The position numbers and the translations under genes were made by a program. A model generated the notes under the pieces. It was not told the DNA's origin, searched no databases, and saw nothing but the letters and a program-made list of their open reading frames with translations. Below are positions 1 to 8,348 of a DNA stretch of 36,020 bases, piece after piece; the stretch's first letter is position 1, and every line of letters starts with the position of its first letter. The DNA is from Candidatus Binataceae bacterium (lineage in GTDB: Bacteria > Desulfobacterota > Binatia > Binatales > Binataceae). The DNA lies in NCBI GenBank assembly GCA_035294265.1, contig DATGLK010000015.1, positions 1-36,020 on the forward strand. The letters run 5' to 3'.

Positions 1-29
1 TCAAGCCCTGTCAAATTCTCGGTATCCTT

Positions 30-1079
30 TCACCACTGCAGCAAGATAATTTCCGAACTAAAGCCTGGGCCCAGCGCTAGTAGCAGGCTAAGCGTGCCCG
101 CGGGCGGGCGCCGGTTGAGCATCACCTCCTCCAACACAAGCAAAACCGAGGCCGAGGACAGGTTGCCAAAGCGCCGCAGGCAGTCCCACGATACCTCCAT
201 CGCATCCGAACGCAGCTCCAGCGCATCAGCCATTGCGTCAAGCACCTTGGGGCCTCCGGTGTGAATCAACCAGTTGCCAATATCGGCACGTTTGAGCGAA
301 TGGCGGTTAAGGAAGCGATCGACATCGGTGCGCAGGCGGCCGCGAACGAGATCGGGCAGGGCGGGAGACAGCACGATTCCGAAGCCGTGTTCGGAAATGT
401 TCCAGCCCATGATCTCCTCGGTGTTGGGGTAAAACACCGAATGGCAATCCAGGACGCGGGGGCCATGCGCGGCGCGGTCCTCGCCAGTGAGCAGCGCAAC
501 CCCGGCGCCATCACCGAACAAGGCGGTAGCGACCAGGTTGGTGTTGGAGAAATCCTCGCGTTGAATTGCCAGCGAGCAGGTTTCCACCGCCAGCAAGGCG
601 GCCACTTGCCCGGGATAGGCACGGACATAATCGGCGGCGCGAGTCAGGCCCACGGCACCGCCGACACAGCCCAGCCCGAAGATGGGAGTGCGTTTGAGGT
701 CGGAGCGCAGGCCCATCCGATTGATCAGACGCGCATCCAGCGAGGGACTAGCGATGCCGGTGACCGAGACCACGATCAGCGCGTCAAGCTGGCTTACGGC
801 CAGGCCGGCGCGCTCCAACGCCAGGCTGAGGGCGCGCTCGCCCAATTCCTGAGCCGCCTCGAACCAGGCGGCGTTGGTTTCGCCCCACGATCCGAAGCGC
901 GCGTACCGCTCCATCGGAAAGGCCAGATAACGGGTGGCCACGCCGGCGCGCGAATGTACGCGCTCCAGCAATTGAGGGCGCGCCAGCCGGCCGGCCCAAT
1001 GATTTTGTAGCGCGGCGGTGATGGTCTCTTGATCGTAGCGATTACGGGGCAGGGCACTGGCGACACTGGCAATGGTCAT
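30..1079 (-). CDS. Type III polyketide synthase (chalcone/stilbene synthase family)
   Basis: A 349-residue protein, close to the usual 350-400 residues of bacterial type III polyketide synthases. These homodimeric cytosolic enzymes extend an acyl-CoA starter with malonyl-CoA and cyclise the chain to alkylresorcinols, pyrones or similar products. The thiolase-fold Cys-His-Asn triad is visible: Cys138 in FGLGCVGGAVG, His273 in LIHTGGPKVL and Asn306 in FGNLSSASV. A family-typical GPGFSSE motif lies near the C-terminus. The start has only a weak upstream GGAAA-like site, but the N-terminus begins directly in the fold. It lies 134 bp downstream of the HpnO-like aminotransferase on the same strand, so the two may be co-transcribed. 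No methyltransferase or other tailoring gene is visible before the window edge. The family is near certain; starter and product cannot be read from sequence. Confidence 0.93.
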   Translation of the reverse strand: MTIASVASALPRNRYDQETITAALQNHWAGRLARPQLLERVHSRAGVATRYLAFPMERYARFGSWGETNAAWFEAAQELGERALSLALERAGLAVSQLDALIVVSVTGIASPSLDARLINRMGLRSDLKRTPIFGLGCVGGAVGLTRAADYVRAYPGQVAALLAVETCSLAIQREDFSNTNLVATALFGDGAGVALLTGEDRAAHGPRVLDCHSVFYPNTEEIMGWNISEHGFGIVLSPALPDLVRGRLRTDVDRFLNRHSLKRADIGNWLIHTGGPKVLDAMADALELRSDAMEVSWDCLRRFGNLSSASVLLVLEEVMLNRRPPAGTLSLLLALGPGFSSEIILLQW

Positions 1080-1213
1080 GGCAAATTTCCGTCACCCGCG
1101 CATGCGCGGCGTGCTTGGTTACAAGCGGTTGAACGTAATCCAGCCCCCAGCCCGTCGCGTGGCCACGACGCTGGCGAGCGGAGGCGTTCGGGCTGCCCCA
1201 GCCAACTTCTATC

Positions 1214-2608
1214 CTATAGGATATTTGTCACCCGCCCTGCCATCGCCAAGGCTTCGCTCCAGTAGCTGGCTCGCGAGTGCATCAGCTCGACCACATTGCC
1301 GAGCGCCGCGACAAAGCGCTCCATCTGGCGGGGCTCAATCGTCAAGGGTGGCAGGACTTTCAGGGCCATGAAATTGTTACCACATATCTGGCATAAAATG
1401 TCGTGTTCGCGAAACATGCGCATCACCAACACCTGGCCAAACATGGCGGGATGAATCCGCCGGAAGGCCTCGAACGGTACCCGCAGGCGCAGGCGCCGGG
1501 GCGGGCGAAATTCGACCGCGTTCATCAGCCCCAGGCCGCGTACCTCACCCACCATCTCGAAGCCCGCCAAGCGCTGGCGCAGCTGCGCGCGCAACTGCTC
1601 ACCCAATTGCAGCGCGCGTGCACCCGCCTGCTCGTCCTCCAGCACTTCCAGCGTGGCCAGCCCTGCCCTCATGGCCAGTGCGTTTTCGCTGTAGGTCGAA
1701 GTATGAATCAGAGCGCGTTGCAGCGAGCTGTACACGCGTTTGTAAACTAGCTCGCTCATCAGCACTGCGGCCGAAGGCACCAAGCCGCCGCTGAGCGCCT
1801 TGGCCAGCACCACCATATCGGGTTCGACGCCAAAGTGATGGGCGGCCAGGAATGGACCGGTTCGATATAGTCCGGTTTGAACCTCGTCCAAGATCAATAG
1901 GGTGCCATAGCGCCGGCACAGTTCCTGCGCGCGGATCAGGTAATCCTGGGGCGGTAAGACCACCCCACCTTCGCCTTGAATCGGCTCCAGGACCAGGGCG
2001 GCGAAGGCCTTAGTGGCGAGCTGGTGAGCCAATTGGGGGAGGTCGCCGAAGGGTAGCGCGAGGGCACCCGGGAGCAGCGGACCGAAGCCGGCGTTCCAGA
2101 ATGGATCGGACATCAGCGAAAGCGCACCGTAGGTCAGGCCGTGAAAAGCCTTGTGAGCGTAAAGAATACCCGTGCGGCCGGTACAAGCTCGGGCGAATTT
2201 CAGCGCTGCTTCGATGCCCTCGCTACCCGAGCTGCAGAAAAAGACCTTATTGACCCGCCCGGCGGCGCGTTGACACAGCCGTGCCGCCAACGCCGCGGCC
2301 AATTCGGGAACATGGCTTTGCAGCATCGCCGGCCCTTCGGCGGCCAGTTCGGTCCGCAGCGCGGCGACAATTCGCGGATGGTTGTGGCCGGCATTGTGCA
2401 CTCCATAGCCGGAAAGGAAATCCAGGACGCGGCGGCCGTCGGCGCATTCCAGCTCCGCGCCGCGGCATCGCAGGTAGCGCACATTCATGCCCAGGGCGTC
2501 GAGCAGCCGCACCCATTGCGGATTGACGTGGGCGGCGTAATCGCCCGCGCCCGCGCCCTCCTGCCGCTCTTGCTCGAGCTTCGCCTTAACGGACCCTGAC
2601 CAACTCAT
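1214..2608 (-). CDS. Class III PLP-dependent aminotransferase, HpnO-like
   Basis: A 464-residue fold-type I aminotransferase of class III (ornithine/acetylornithine aminotransferase group). Visible motifs are the glycine-rich cofactor loop SSGSEG at 126-131, LILDEVQTGL with the pyridine-binding Asp241, and the Schiff-base lysine Lys270 in VLAKALSGG. It is longer than ArgD (about 400 residues). From memory its N-terminal NPQWVRLLDALGMN and C-terminal GNNFMALKVLPPL segments resemble HpnO, which makes aminobacteriohopanetriol from a hopanoid precursor; I could not run an alignment. No squalene-hopene cyclase or other hpn gene lies in the window, so the symbol is withheld. The first in-frame ATG is used; no strong ribosome site is seen. 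The stop codon sits inside a 14-bp palindrome (1210-1223). The type III PKS follows on the same strand. The enzyme class is near certain, the hopanoid role a moderate inference. Confidence 0.9.
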   Translation of the reverse strand: MSWSGSVKAKLEQERQEGAGAGDYAAHVNPQWVRLLDALGMNVRYLRCRGAELECADGRRVLDFLSGYGVHNAGHNHPRIVAALRTELAAEGPAMLQSHVPELAAALAARLCQRAAGRVNKVFFCSSGSEGIEAALKFARACTGRTGILYAHKAFHGLTYGALSLMSDPFWNAGFGPLLPGALALPFGDLPQLAHQLATKAFAALVLEPIQGEGGVVLPPQDYLIRAQELCRRYGTLLILDEVQTGLYRTGPFLAAHHFGVEPDMVVLAKALSGGLVPSAAVLMSELVYKRVYSSLQRALIHTSTYSENALAMRAGLATLEVLEDEQAGARALQLGEQLRAQLRQRLAGFEMVGEVRGLGLMNAVEFRPPRRLRLRVPFEAFRRIHPAMFGQVLVMRMFREHDILCQICGNNFMALKVLPPLTIEPRQMERFVAALGNVVELMHSRASYWSEALAMAGRVTNIL

Positions 2609-3051
2609 TCAAAGCCCAGGGGCAATTAAATAGTGCACGAGCGCCGTCCGTTTTGGTCCGCTCCGCTGAAGCAGAAATCGCGCGGCTTTCAACCCCATCG
2701 CTTCGCGCTGACTCACGTTCCCACAAAAATTTTGCGATCTCATGCTTGCTATATTGATTCGCACCTACCCTCTACCGCAAGTCAGGCAGATCCGCCGTCT
2801 CGCGAGACTTGATCGACCGCGAAGTTGCGCAAAATCCTTGCCAGCCTCCAGGTCGCGATGGCGCGCGCATTCACCTTATCGGCGTTTTAAAGTTTTGACT
2901 AACGTCCGAAAATTTGCACCGCGGCTGTTGGATCGAGCGCTCAAATGCCAAGAGCCAAAAAAGCTTTGGTTTAAAACGTTTTACGACTCGACCGGTGGTC
3001 TTGTTCATAAGCAGTTGAAACCATCGGGCAAGGCAGCCACAATTTCGCCTA
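2609..3051. other. 443-bp divergent intergenic region
   Basis: Separates the minus-strand aminotransferase from the plus-strand sensor kinase, so promoters for both should lie here. It is more AT-rich than its surroundings, mainly at about 2718-2760 and 2880-2990, with short A/T runs. I found no convincing -35/-10 pair, no TGGCAC-N5-TTGC sigma-54 element, no RNA gene and no strong hairpin. Open frames crossing it lack family features and overlap the kinase, so I do not call a gene. Confidence 0.5.
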
Positions 3052-4359
3052 ATGAGTGTCCATACACCCATTCCTGCCCAGACGGGCGCCAGTATTCAGG
3101 GCGCGTTCCCTCCCGATTCGTTGCGACGCCAGATTCTAGTCTTTGCCGCGCTCAATTTGGGTCTTATCGTAGTCTATACCGCGATCAAGCTCGGTTTTGC
3201 ATTCGCTTCCGGGGTTACCAATCTGGCAGTCTTCTTTACGCTGGGCGCGGGCTTTGCCGTGCAGGCGATACTGCTCCTGGTGCTGGCGTTACCGCCGCAG
3301 TTATCCAGGCCTCGGATCTTGATTGCGATGGTGTGGGCGTCGGTGCTGCTTAACAGCGGGCTGGTCGCAATCCTCTCAACGCTGACGCGCGGGCAGGACA
3401 ATCAATATTACATCTTGATGGTTTTGCCGGTGCTCGAAGCCGCTTTCACCCTGGATTTGTATTCAACCATCGCAGTCATTCTGATAGCCAACTTCTTTAC
3501 CTTTTTTTCGATTTATACCTTGGATGCCGACGAATACATCGAGGCCGGCGCCTCTTCGCTGATTCATACATTGATGGGGGTTATCGTTTGGCTGTTGGTC
3601 AACCATTTGCGTCAGCGCGAACGTCAATTGCGTGGCAACCTCAAGGAGCTGGAGGAAACCCGCGAGCGGCTGCTAGCCGAAGAAAAATTGGCGGCGGTGG
3701 GCCGGCTCTCCAGCGCGATCGCGCACGAGATCCGCAATCCGGTGGCGATGATCTCGAGCTCCCTGGCGACCGCGGCGCGCCTTGCTCCCGGGCACGAGGA
3801 TCGCGACCAGATGTTTTCTATCGCAGCTAACGAAGCTGCCCGGCTGGAGCGCCTGACCAGCGATTTCCTGGCCTACGCTCGACCGCGGGTGGCGCAGAGC
3901 GGTCCGGCCAATGTTGCCGATCTGCTGGGCTACGTGGCCACCGTGGCGGCTGCCTATGCAGCCGAGCGCGGGGCTAAGATTGTGGTTAACGCCGAGTCGG
4001 CACTGGAGGGATGCTTCGACTTGGGCCAGATCCAGCAAGCCCTGCTCAACCTGGTGCTTAACGCCTTGGAGGCTGGCGCGCCGGGAGCACCGGTGATTCT
4101 GGCGGCACGCAATGGCGGCGGGATATTGCGGTTGGAGGTCAGCGACAGTGGCGGGCCTATCGCTCCGGCCACCACCGCCCGCATCTTCGAGCCCTTCTTC
4201 ACCACCAAATCCTCGGGAAGTGGGCTAGGACTGGCAATCGCGCGAAACATCGCCCGGGCTCACGGTGGCGATCTCAGACTCACCTGCAACGAACCCGGCC
4301 AAGTCACTTTCGCGCTGGAGTTGCCGCAGCGCGCCGCCAACGGCACGAGCCGCCCATGA
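3052..4359 (+). CDS. Membrane sensor histidine kinase of an NtrC-type two-component system
   Basis: A 435-residue sensor kinase. The N-terminal part (about 28-185) holds five or six hydrophobic segments with very short loops and no large periplasmic domain, so the signal is probably sensed within or near the membrane. A charged linker (about 186-215) leads to the HisKA domain with H-box AIAHEIRNP, phosphoacceptor His225. The HATPase_c domain follows: N-box LNLVLNALEAG (Asn337), G1 box DSGG (365-368), FEPFFTTK, and GSGLGL (389-394). This layout is common in kinases that pair with sigma-54 activators. The start ATG has only a weak ribosome site. The stop overlaps the start of the response regulator gene in ATGA, so the pair is translationally coupled and almost certainly cognate. 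The stimulus is unknown. Confidence 0.93.
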   Translation: MSVHTPIPAQTGASIQGAFPPDSLRRQILVFAALNLGLIVVYTAIKLGFAFASGVTNLAVFFTLGAGFAVQAILLLVLALPPQLSRPRILIAMVWASVLLNSGLVAILSTLTRGQDNQYYILMVLPVLEAAFTLDLYSTIAVILIANFFTFFSIYTLDADEYIEAGASSLIHTLMGVIVWLLVNHLRQRERQLRGNLKELEETRERLLAEEKLAAVGRLSSAIAHEIRNPVAMISSSLATAARLAPGHEDRDQMFSIAANEAARLERLTSDFLAYARPRVAQSGPANVADLLGYVATVAAAYAAERGAKIVVNAESALEGCFDLGQIQQALLNLVLNALEAGAPGAPVILAARNGGGILRLEVSDSGGPIAPATTARIFEPFFTTKSSGSGLGLAIARNIARAHGGDLRLTCNEPGQVTFALELPQRAANGTSRP

Positions 4360-5765
4360 GCAAAATCCTGGTGGTCGACGACGAGCCCAACATGCGGCGT
4401 ATCCTGGCCTCCAACCTGCGCCAGGATGGATACCAGGTGGTGGAAGCCGAAGGCGTGGGGCAGGCCCGTCAGGCACTGAGCGAGGAAACCCTGGATGCCG
4501 TCATCACCGATCAAAAAATGCGCGACGGCCAAGGGCTCGAAGTGTTGGCCAGCGCGCGGGAGCTGGCGCCCGCAGTGTCGGTGGTTTTTCTGACCGCCTT
4601 CGCCACCGTGGAATTGGCGGTAGAGAGCATGCGCCGGGGGGCGTTCGATTTCATTACCAAGCCCTTTTTGCCCGAAGTCCTGCTGGCCGCGGTGCGGCGC
4701 GCGATCGAGCGCACCGCACTGTTGCGCGAAAACGAACGGTTGCGCGACACCGTGGTGCGCCTGGAGGGCAGTTCCGAGATTCGCGGCAACTCTCCCGCCT
4801 TGCGCGAGTTGCGGGTCAAGATTGCCCGGGTGGCAGCCACCAACGCCACCGTGTTCATCAGCGGCGAGACCGGCACCGGCAAAGAGTTGGTAGCTCGCGA
4901 AATTCATCGGCGCAGCGAGCGCGAGGCCAAGCCCTTTATCGCGGTCAATTGCGCAGCTTTTCCCGAGAGCTTGCTGGAGAGCGAGCTGTTCGGCCATGAA
5001 CGGGGCGCCTTTACCGGCGCCGACCGCGCGCGCGGAGGGTTGTTCGAGGCTGCCCATGAGGGCACTTTGTTTTTGGACGAGGCGGGCGACATGTCGCTGG
5101 CCGCCCAGGGCCGGTTGCTGCGGGTCTTGACCGACAGCCAGGTCACCCGCCTGGGTTCGACCCGACCCCGCAAGGTCGATGTACGGCTGGTGGTGGCCAC
5201 CAATCGCGACTTAGCCGAGCGCGTGCGCAGCGGCCTGTTTCGGGAAGATCTGTACTATCGTTTGGTCGTGGTGCCGCTGCATATCCCGCCGCTGCGCCAA
5301 CGGCGCGAAGATATTCCCGACCTGTGCGAGTTGTTTTTGGCTCACGCCGCGCGCGAACTCAAGATGGCACCGCGGCGAATCAGCGCTGAGGCGATGCGGG
5401 TGCTGATGAACTACGACTTCCCCGGCAATGTCCGCGAGCTGCGCAATCTTATCGAACGCGCCTATATTCTCTCTACCGGCGCGGAGATCGCGGCGGAAAG
5501 TTTTCCAGTTCCGGCCGAGCGCGGCCAAGGCCAGGCCGCGCTAATGCTGCCCGAGCAAATCGCTCAACTAATCCCCGATCCGATAGAGTTGCGCGGGTTG
5601 CTGAACGAGTTGGAGCGCGCCCTGATCGAGCGCGCGCTCAAGACTACCGGTGGGGCGCAAGCCGCTGCCGCTCGCCGCCTGGGTATCACTCGCAGCGATC
5701 TGTCCTACAAATTGTATAAATATGGGATCCGCGTCGCCCCTCCAATTAGTACAGAGCGAAAATGA
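4356..5765 (+). CDS. Sigma-54-dependent response regulator, NtrC family
   Basis: A 469-residue transcriptional activator in three parts. The receiver domain (1-120) has acidic pocket residues DDE at 8-10, phosphoacceptor Asp52 in VITDQKM and conserved Lys102 in FITKPF. The AAA+ domain (about 140-380) has Walker A GETGTGKE (170-177), the sigma-54 contact loop GAFTGA (217-222) and Walker B GTLFLDEAGD (236-245). A Fis-type helix-turn-helix closes the C-terminus (about 425-465, AAARRLGITRSDLSYKLYKYG). When phosphorylated, such proteins assemble into a ring and use ATP to open sigma-54 promoters. The start ATG overlaps the kinase stop by 4 bp. No target operon follows on this strand and I saw no clear -24/-12 promoter nearby, so its regulon is not evident here. 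Family assignment is firm. Confidence 0.95.
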   Translation: MSKILVVDDEPNMRRILASNLRQDGYQVVEAEGVGQARQALSEETLDAVITDQKMRDGQGLEVLASARELAPAVSVVFLTAFATVELAVESMRRGAFDFITKPFLPEVLLAAVRRAIERTALLRENERLRDTVVRLEGSSEIRGNSPALRELRVKIARVAATNATVFISGETGTGKELVAREIHRRSEREAKPFIAVNCAAFPESLLESELFGHERGAFTGADRARGGLFEAAHEGTLFLDEAGDMSLAAQGRLLRVLTDSQVTRLGSTRPRKVDVRLVVATNRDLAERVRSGLFREDLYYRLVVVPLHIPPLRQRREDIPDLCELFLAHAARELKMAPRRISAEAMRVLMNYDFPGNVRELRNLIERAYILSTGAEIAAESFPVPAERGQGQAALMLPEQIAQLIPDPIELRGLLNELERALIERALKTTGGAQAAAARRLGITRSDLSYKLYKYGIRVAPPISTERK

Positions 5766-5958
5766 TTGGACGCCGCGCGGCGGGCGCCGCCTCGCCCGCG
5801 CGTCACGCTGGCTGGAAGAAGCGCGCCGCCATCGCGCTGTTCCCCCTCCCGCAAAAGAGCGGGTGAGAAGAATACGAACCCCTGGGGGTAATCACAAATT
5901 CCTCAGCTCTGATACTGTTTTTCAAGGGCTGGCGCGCACCGCACTAAGGGCCCAAAGG

Positions 5959-7359
5959 TCAGCGCCGATGATATGCGGCGATCACCTCCGCCACGCAACA
6001 GGTCAGCTTGCGCGCCGTGGGCAGGTCGAGAAATTCATTGGGTCCGTGGGCATTGGAGCCAGGTCCCAGCACGCCGGTAATCAAGAATTGGGCCTGGGGA
6101 AAGCGCTCCCCCAACATCGCCATGAACGGGATGGTGCCGCCTTCGCCCACGGCGGCCGGCGTGGCGCCGAAATAGGTCAGAGAAGCTCGCGCCAAGGCCT
6201 GCTCCAGCCACGGCGCGGTCGGCGGGGCATCCCAACCGCTTGCGCCCCAGTTGGGCTCGAAGCTGACCGTGGCCCCAAACGGCGGATCCGCTTCCAGGAT
6301 GCGCTTGAGTTCCTGCACTGCCTGGGCACCGTTGAGCGAGGGGGGCAGTCGCAGCGAAAGCTTCAGCGCGGTGGCTGGGCGCAGGACGTTGCCCGCCTGC
6401 GCCAGGGAAGGTAAGCCCTCGGCGCCGATCACCGCCAGCGCCGGCCGCCAGGTGCGATCCAGGACTAGTTCGTGGCCGTAGCTGAGCGGGCGTGCGCCCG
6501 GCAAAAAAGGGAAAGCTTGCCAGAGCGCGTCGCCCAGGATTGCCGCCGCCGCCTGCGCTTGCCCGATACGTACCTCCGGGATAGGTGCGTTGAAGGGGGC
6601 TGCGATGGTGCCGCTGCGTTCATCCTCCACCCGGCTTAAAAGCATACGCGCGATTCGAAAGGTATCGGCGACCACGCCTCCGGCGTTGCCTGAATGCACT
6701 CCTTCGTCGAGCATTGCCACCCGCAACGTGCCACCCGCTATTCCGCGCAGTGAGGTAGTGCACCACAGCCGTTGATAATCGGCGCAACCCGAGTCCAGCG
6801 CGATAACCAAGCCTACCGGTCCGATCCGTGGAGCCAGATGGGCGACATATTCGGGGAGATCGAGGCTACCGCTTTCCTCGCAGGCTTCGATCAGGATCAC
6901 GCAGCGCGAGTGTGCTACGCCCTGGGCCTGCAGCGCGCTGAGCGCCGCCAGCGCGGCGAACATCGCGTAGCCGTCATCGGCGCCGCCGCGGCCGTACAGT
7001 CGCTGACCTTCCAGCACCGGCTGCCAAGGGTCCAAGCCGGTGCGCCAGTCGCCCATCGCGGGCTGCTTGTCGAGATGGCCGTAGAGCAGGATGCATTCCT
7101 GGCCCGCGCCGTCCACCTCAATATATAGCAGGGGAGTGCGGCCGGGCTGGCGCACGACCTCCACTGTCGTCGCGCGCAAGCCGCATCCACGGGCCCAGCG
7201 CTCGTAGAGCGCGATCGCACGATCCATATGGCCATTGCTTTGCCAATCGGGGTCGAAAGCCGGTGATTGGTTCGGAATGCGAATGTACTGAATCAGCTCG
7301 GGCAGGATCGAGTCCTGCCACAGCCGCCCGACATGAGCTTGCAGTGCGCCGCTGTCCAT
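5959..7359 (-). CDS. M20 family metallopeptidase (dipeptidase-like)
   Basis: A 466-residue zinc-dependent hydrolase of the M20/M25/M40 group, which cleaves dipeptides, N-acyl amino acids or related amides. Metal ligands and catalytic residues are visible: His95 and Asp97 in YGHLDKQP, bridging Asp128 in GRGGADDG, the catalytic Glu pair at 161-162 in ACEESGS, and a late ligand His in NAHGPNE. A dimerisation (lid) domain should occupy about 200-370. There is no signal peptide, so it is probably cytoplasmic. It starts 48 bp after the end of the beta-propeller frame on the same strand, so the two may share a transcript. The 193 bp beyond its stop, towards the convergent regulator gene, contain only short GC-rich repeats and no clear terminator. 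Substrate specificity cannot be assigned. Confidence 0.92.
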   Translation of the reverse strand: MDSGALQAHVGRLWQDSILPELIQYIRIPNQSPAFDPDWQSNGHMDRAIALYERWARGCGLRATTVEVVRQPGRTPLLYIEVDGAGQECILLYGHLDKQPAMGDWRTGLDPWQPVLEGQRLYGRGGADDGYAMFAALAALSALQAQGVAHSRCVILIEACEESGSLDLPEYVAHLAPRIGPVGLVIALDSGCADYQRLWCTTSLRGIAGGTLRVAMLDEGVHSGNAGGVVADTFRIARMLLSRVEDERSGTIAAPFNAPIPEVRIGQAQAAAAILGDALWQAFPFLPGARPLSYGHELVLDRTWRPALAVIGAEGLPSLAQAGNVLRPATALKLSLRLPPSLNGAQAVQELKRILEADPPFGATVSFEPNWGASGWDAPPTAPWLEQALARASLTYFGATPAAVGEGGTIPFMAMLGERFPQAQFLITGVLGPGSNAHGPNEFLDLPTARKLTCCVAEVIAAYHRR

Positions 7360-7406
7360 CGTTCTAGCCTACAAAGCCGCGGCGCGACAGCAAAGCACTG
7401 CCCGGT

Positions 7407-8348
7407 TTAGAAGAATTGCGGGGCCAGAAAGGTAAAGGTCGCGCCCACCCCGCCGTCGGTGACATAGAGCTCGCCCGCGCGCGGGTTGAGCGCAATGCCA
7501 ACCGGAGCCACCATCTGTGAGGCCGGCCCGTGAATAACGTACATTGGTCCCACGTCGCCGTTGTCGGTAATCTTCCACACCCCGATGAAGGCATTGGGGC
7601 TGCCGCCGGTGAGCGAGGGTGGAGGTGGCCCCATGCAGCCCTTGCGTGGCAAGTCGCCGGCCAGCACATAGGGGTCCTCGTGACCGGCGTTGCCGACCAC
7701 CGCGTAAATCCGCCCGCCCCAGAGCTGCACGCCCGAAGGCGTGCCTATACCAGTATGGGGACCTGCGATCAGCGCCTTGGGCGGCACGTTGCCGTTGGCC
7801 GTGCGATCGAAGATAAAGATGCCGCCGGGCTGGGCCGTCTCGGCCTGTTCGAATTTGGCGGTCAAGGGCCCGGTCTCTCCCCCGCCGGGCAGGTTTTGCG
7901 AATAGGTCACCGCGACCAGCAGGTTGCGGCGCGGATCGACGGCGACATCGGCCAGTGCCCGCATCCGAGTGCGCGGTCCGCCAATGACGCGCAGGGGAGC
8001 GACGTTGCCGTTGGCGTCCCAGGGGAAGACCAAAATGCTGCTGGTGGCGTGATCCGCGACCACTAGTTCGTGATGGAGATCGTCGACCTGCAGCCCCCAG
8101 GGCTGATGGATCTGGGTCTTGGGGCCCTGAATCACGCGCAAGGGCGGGACTTCACCGGCGGTTCCGGCCGCGAAAGCGACCACTGAGCTGGCCAGCGGCT
8201 CGCTGGCCCAGATTTCGTCGCGCCCGGCATCGTAAGCGATACCGTGGGCTACGCGAGTGAGCTTGCTGACGTTACCGTAAATCGTGCGCTTGGGTTCGAC
8301 GTTGCCGCTTGCCAGCCTGGCAAAGGCCCCGATCCTGGGATCGGTCAC
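7407..8348 (-). CDS. Beta-propeller protein, C-terminal half of an interrupted gene
   Basis: A 313-residue frame made of repeats of about 45-50 residues of the pattern (E/L)LxVA...IxVFxRxAxGNxxPxRxIxGPxT, typical of NHL/6-bladed beta-propeller-like proteins. It opens with GTG directly after the TGA that ends the upstream frame, in the same reading frame, and it starts in mid-repeat (PRIGAFARLASGNVEP). It has no signal peptide, although the upstream half is exported. I therefore read it as the C-terminal half of a single 710-codon gene (7407-9539) rather than a separate gene. Possible causes are a nonsense mutation, a sequencing error, or readthrough/reinitiation at TGA-GTG. No catalytic residues are recognised; such proteins usually act as binding scaffolds. 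Confidence 0.7.
   Translation of the reverse strand: MTDPRIGAFARLASGNVEPKRTIYGNVSKLTRVAHGIAYDAGRDEIWASEPLASSVVAFAAGTAGEVPPLRVIQGPKTQIHQPWGLQVDDLHHELVVADHATSSILVFPWDANGNVAPLRVIGGPRTRMRALADVAVDPRRNLLVAVTYSQNLPGGGETGPLTAKFEQAETAQPGGIFIFDRTANGNVPPKALIAGPHTGIGTPSGVQLWGGRIYAVVGNAGHEDPYVLAGDLPRKGCMGPPPPSLTGGSPNAFIGVWKITDNGDVGPMYVIHGPASQMVAPVGIALNPRAGELYVTDGGVGATFTFLAPQFF

Noticed and set aside
261-1010. Long plus-strand open frame opposite the type III PKS
   Set aside because: It lies wholly antisense to a gene with an intact catalytic triad and has no family features; long antisense frames are expected in GC-rich coding DNA.
2742-3353. 203-codon plus-strand frame between the aminotransferase and kinase genes
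   Set aside because: It overlaps the first 300 bp of the kinase gene in another frame and its composition (Arg/Ser-rich, no motif) does not look like a protein.
5766-5958. GC-rich short inverted repeats between the NtrC-type regulator and the M20 peptidase genes
   Set aside because: Stems are only about 5 bp and no T run follows, so there is no supported terminator.
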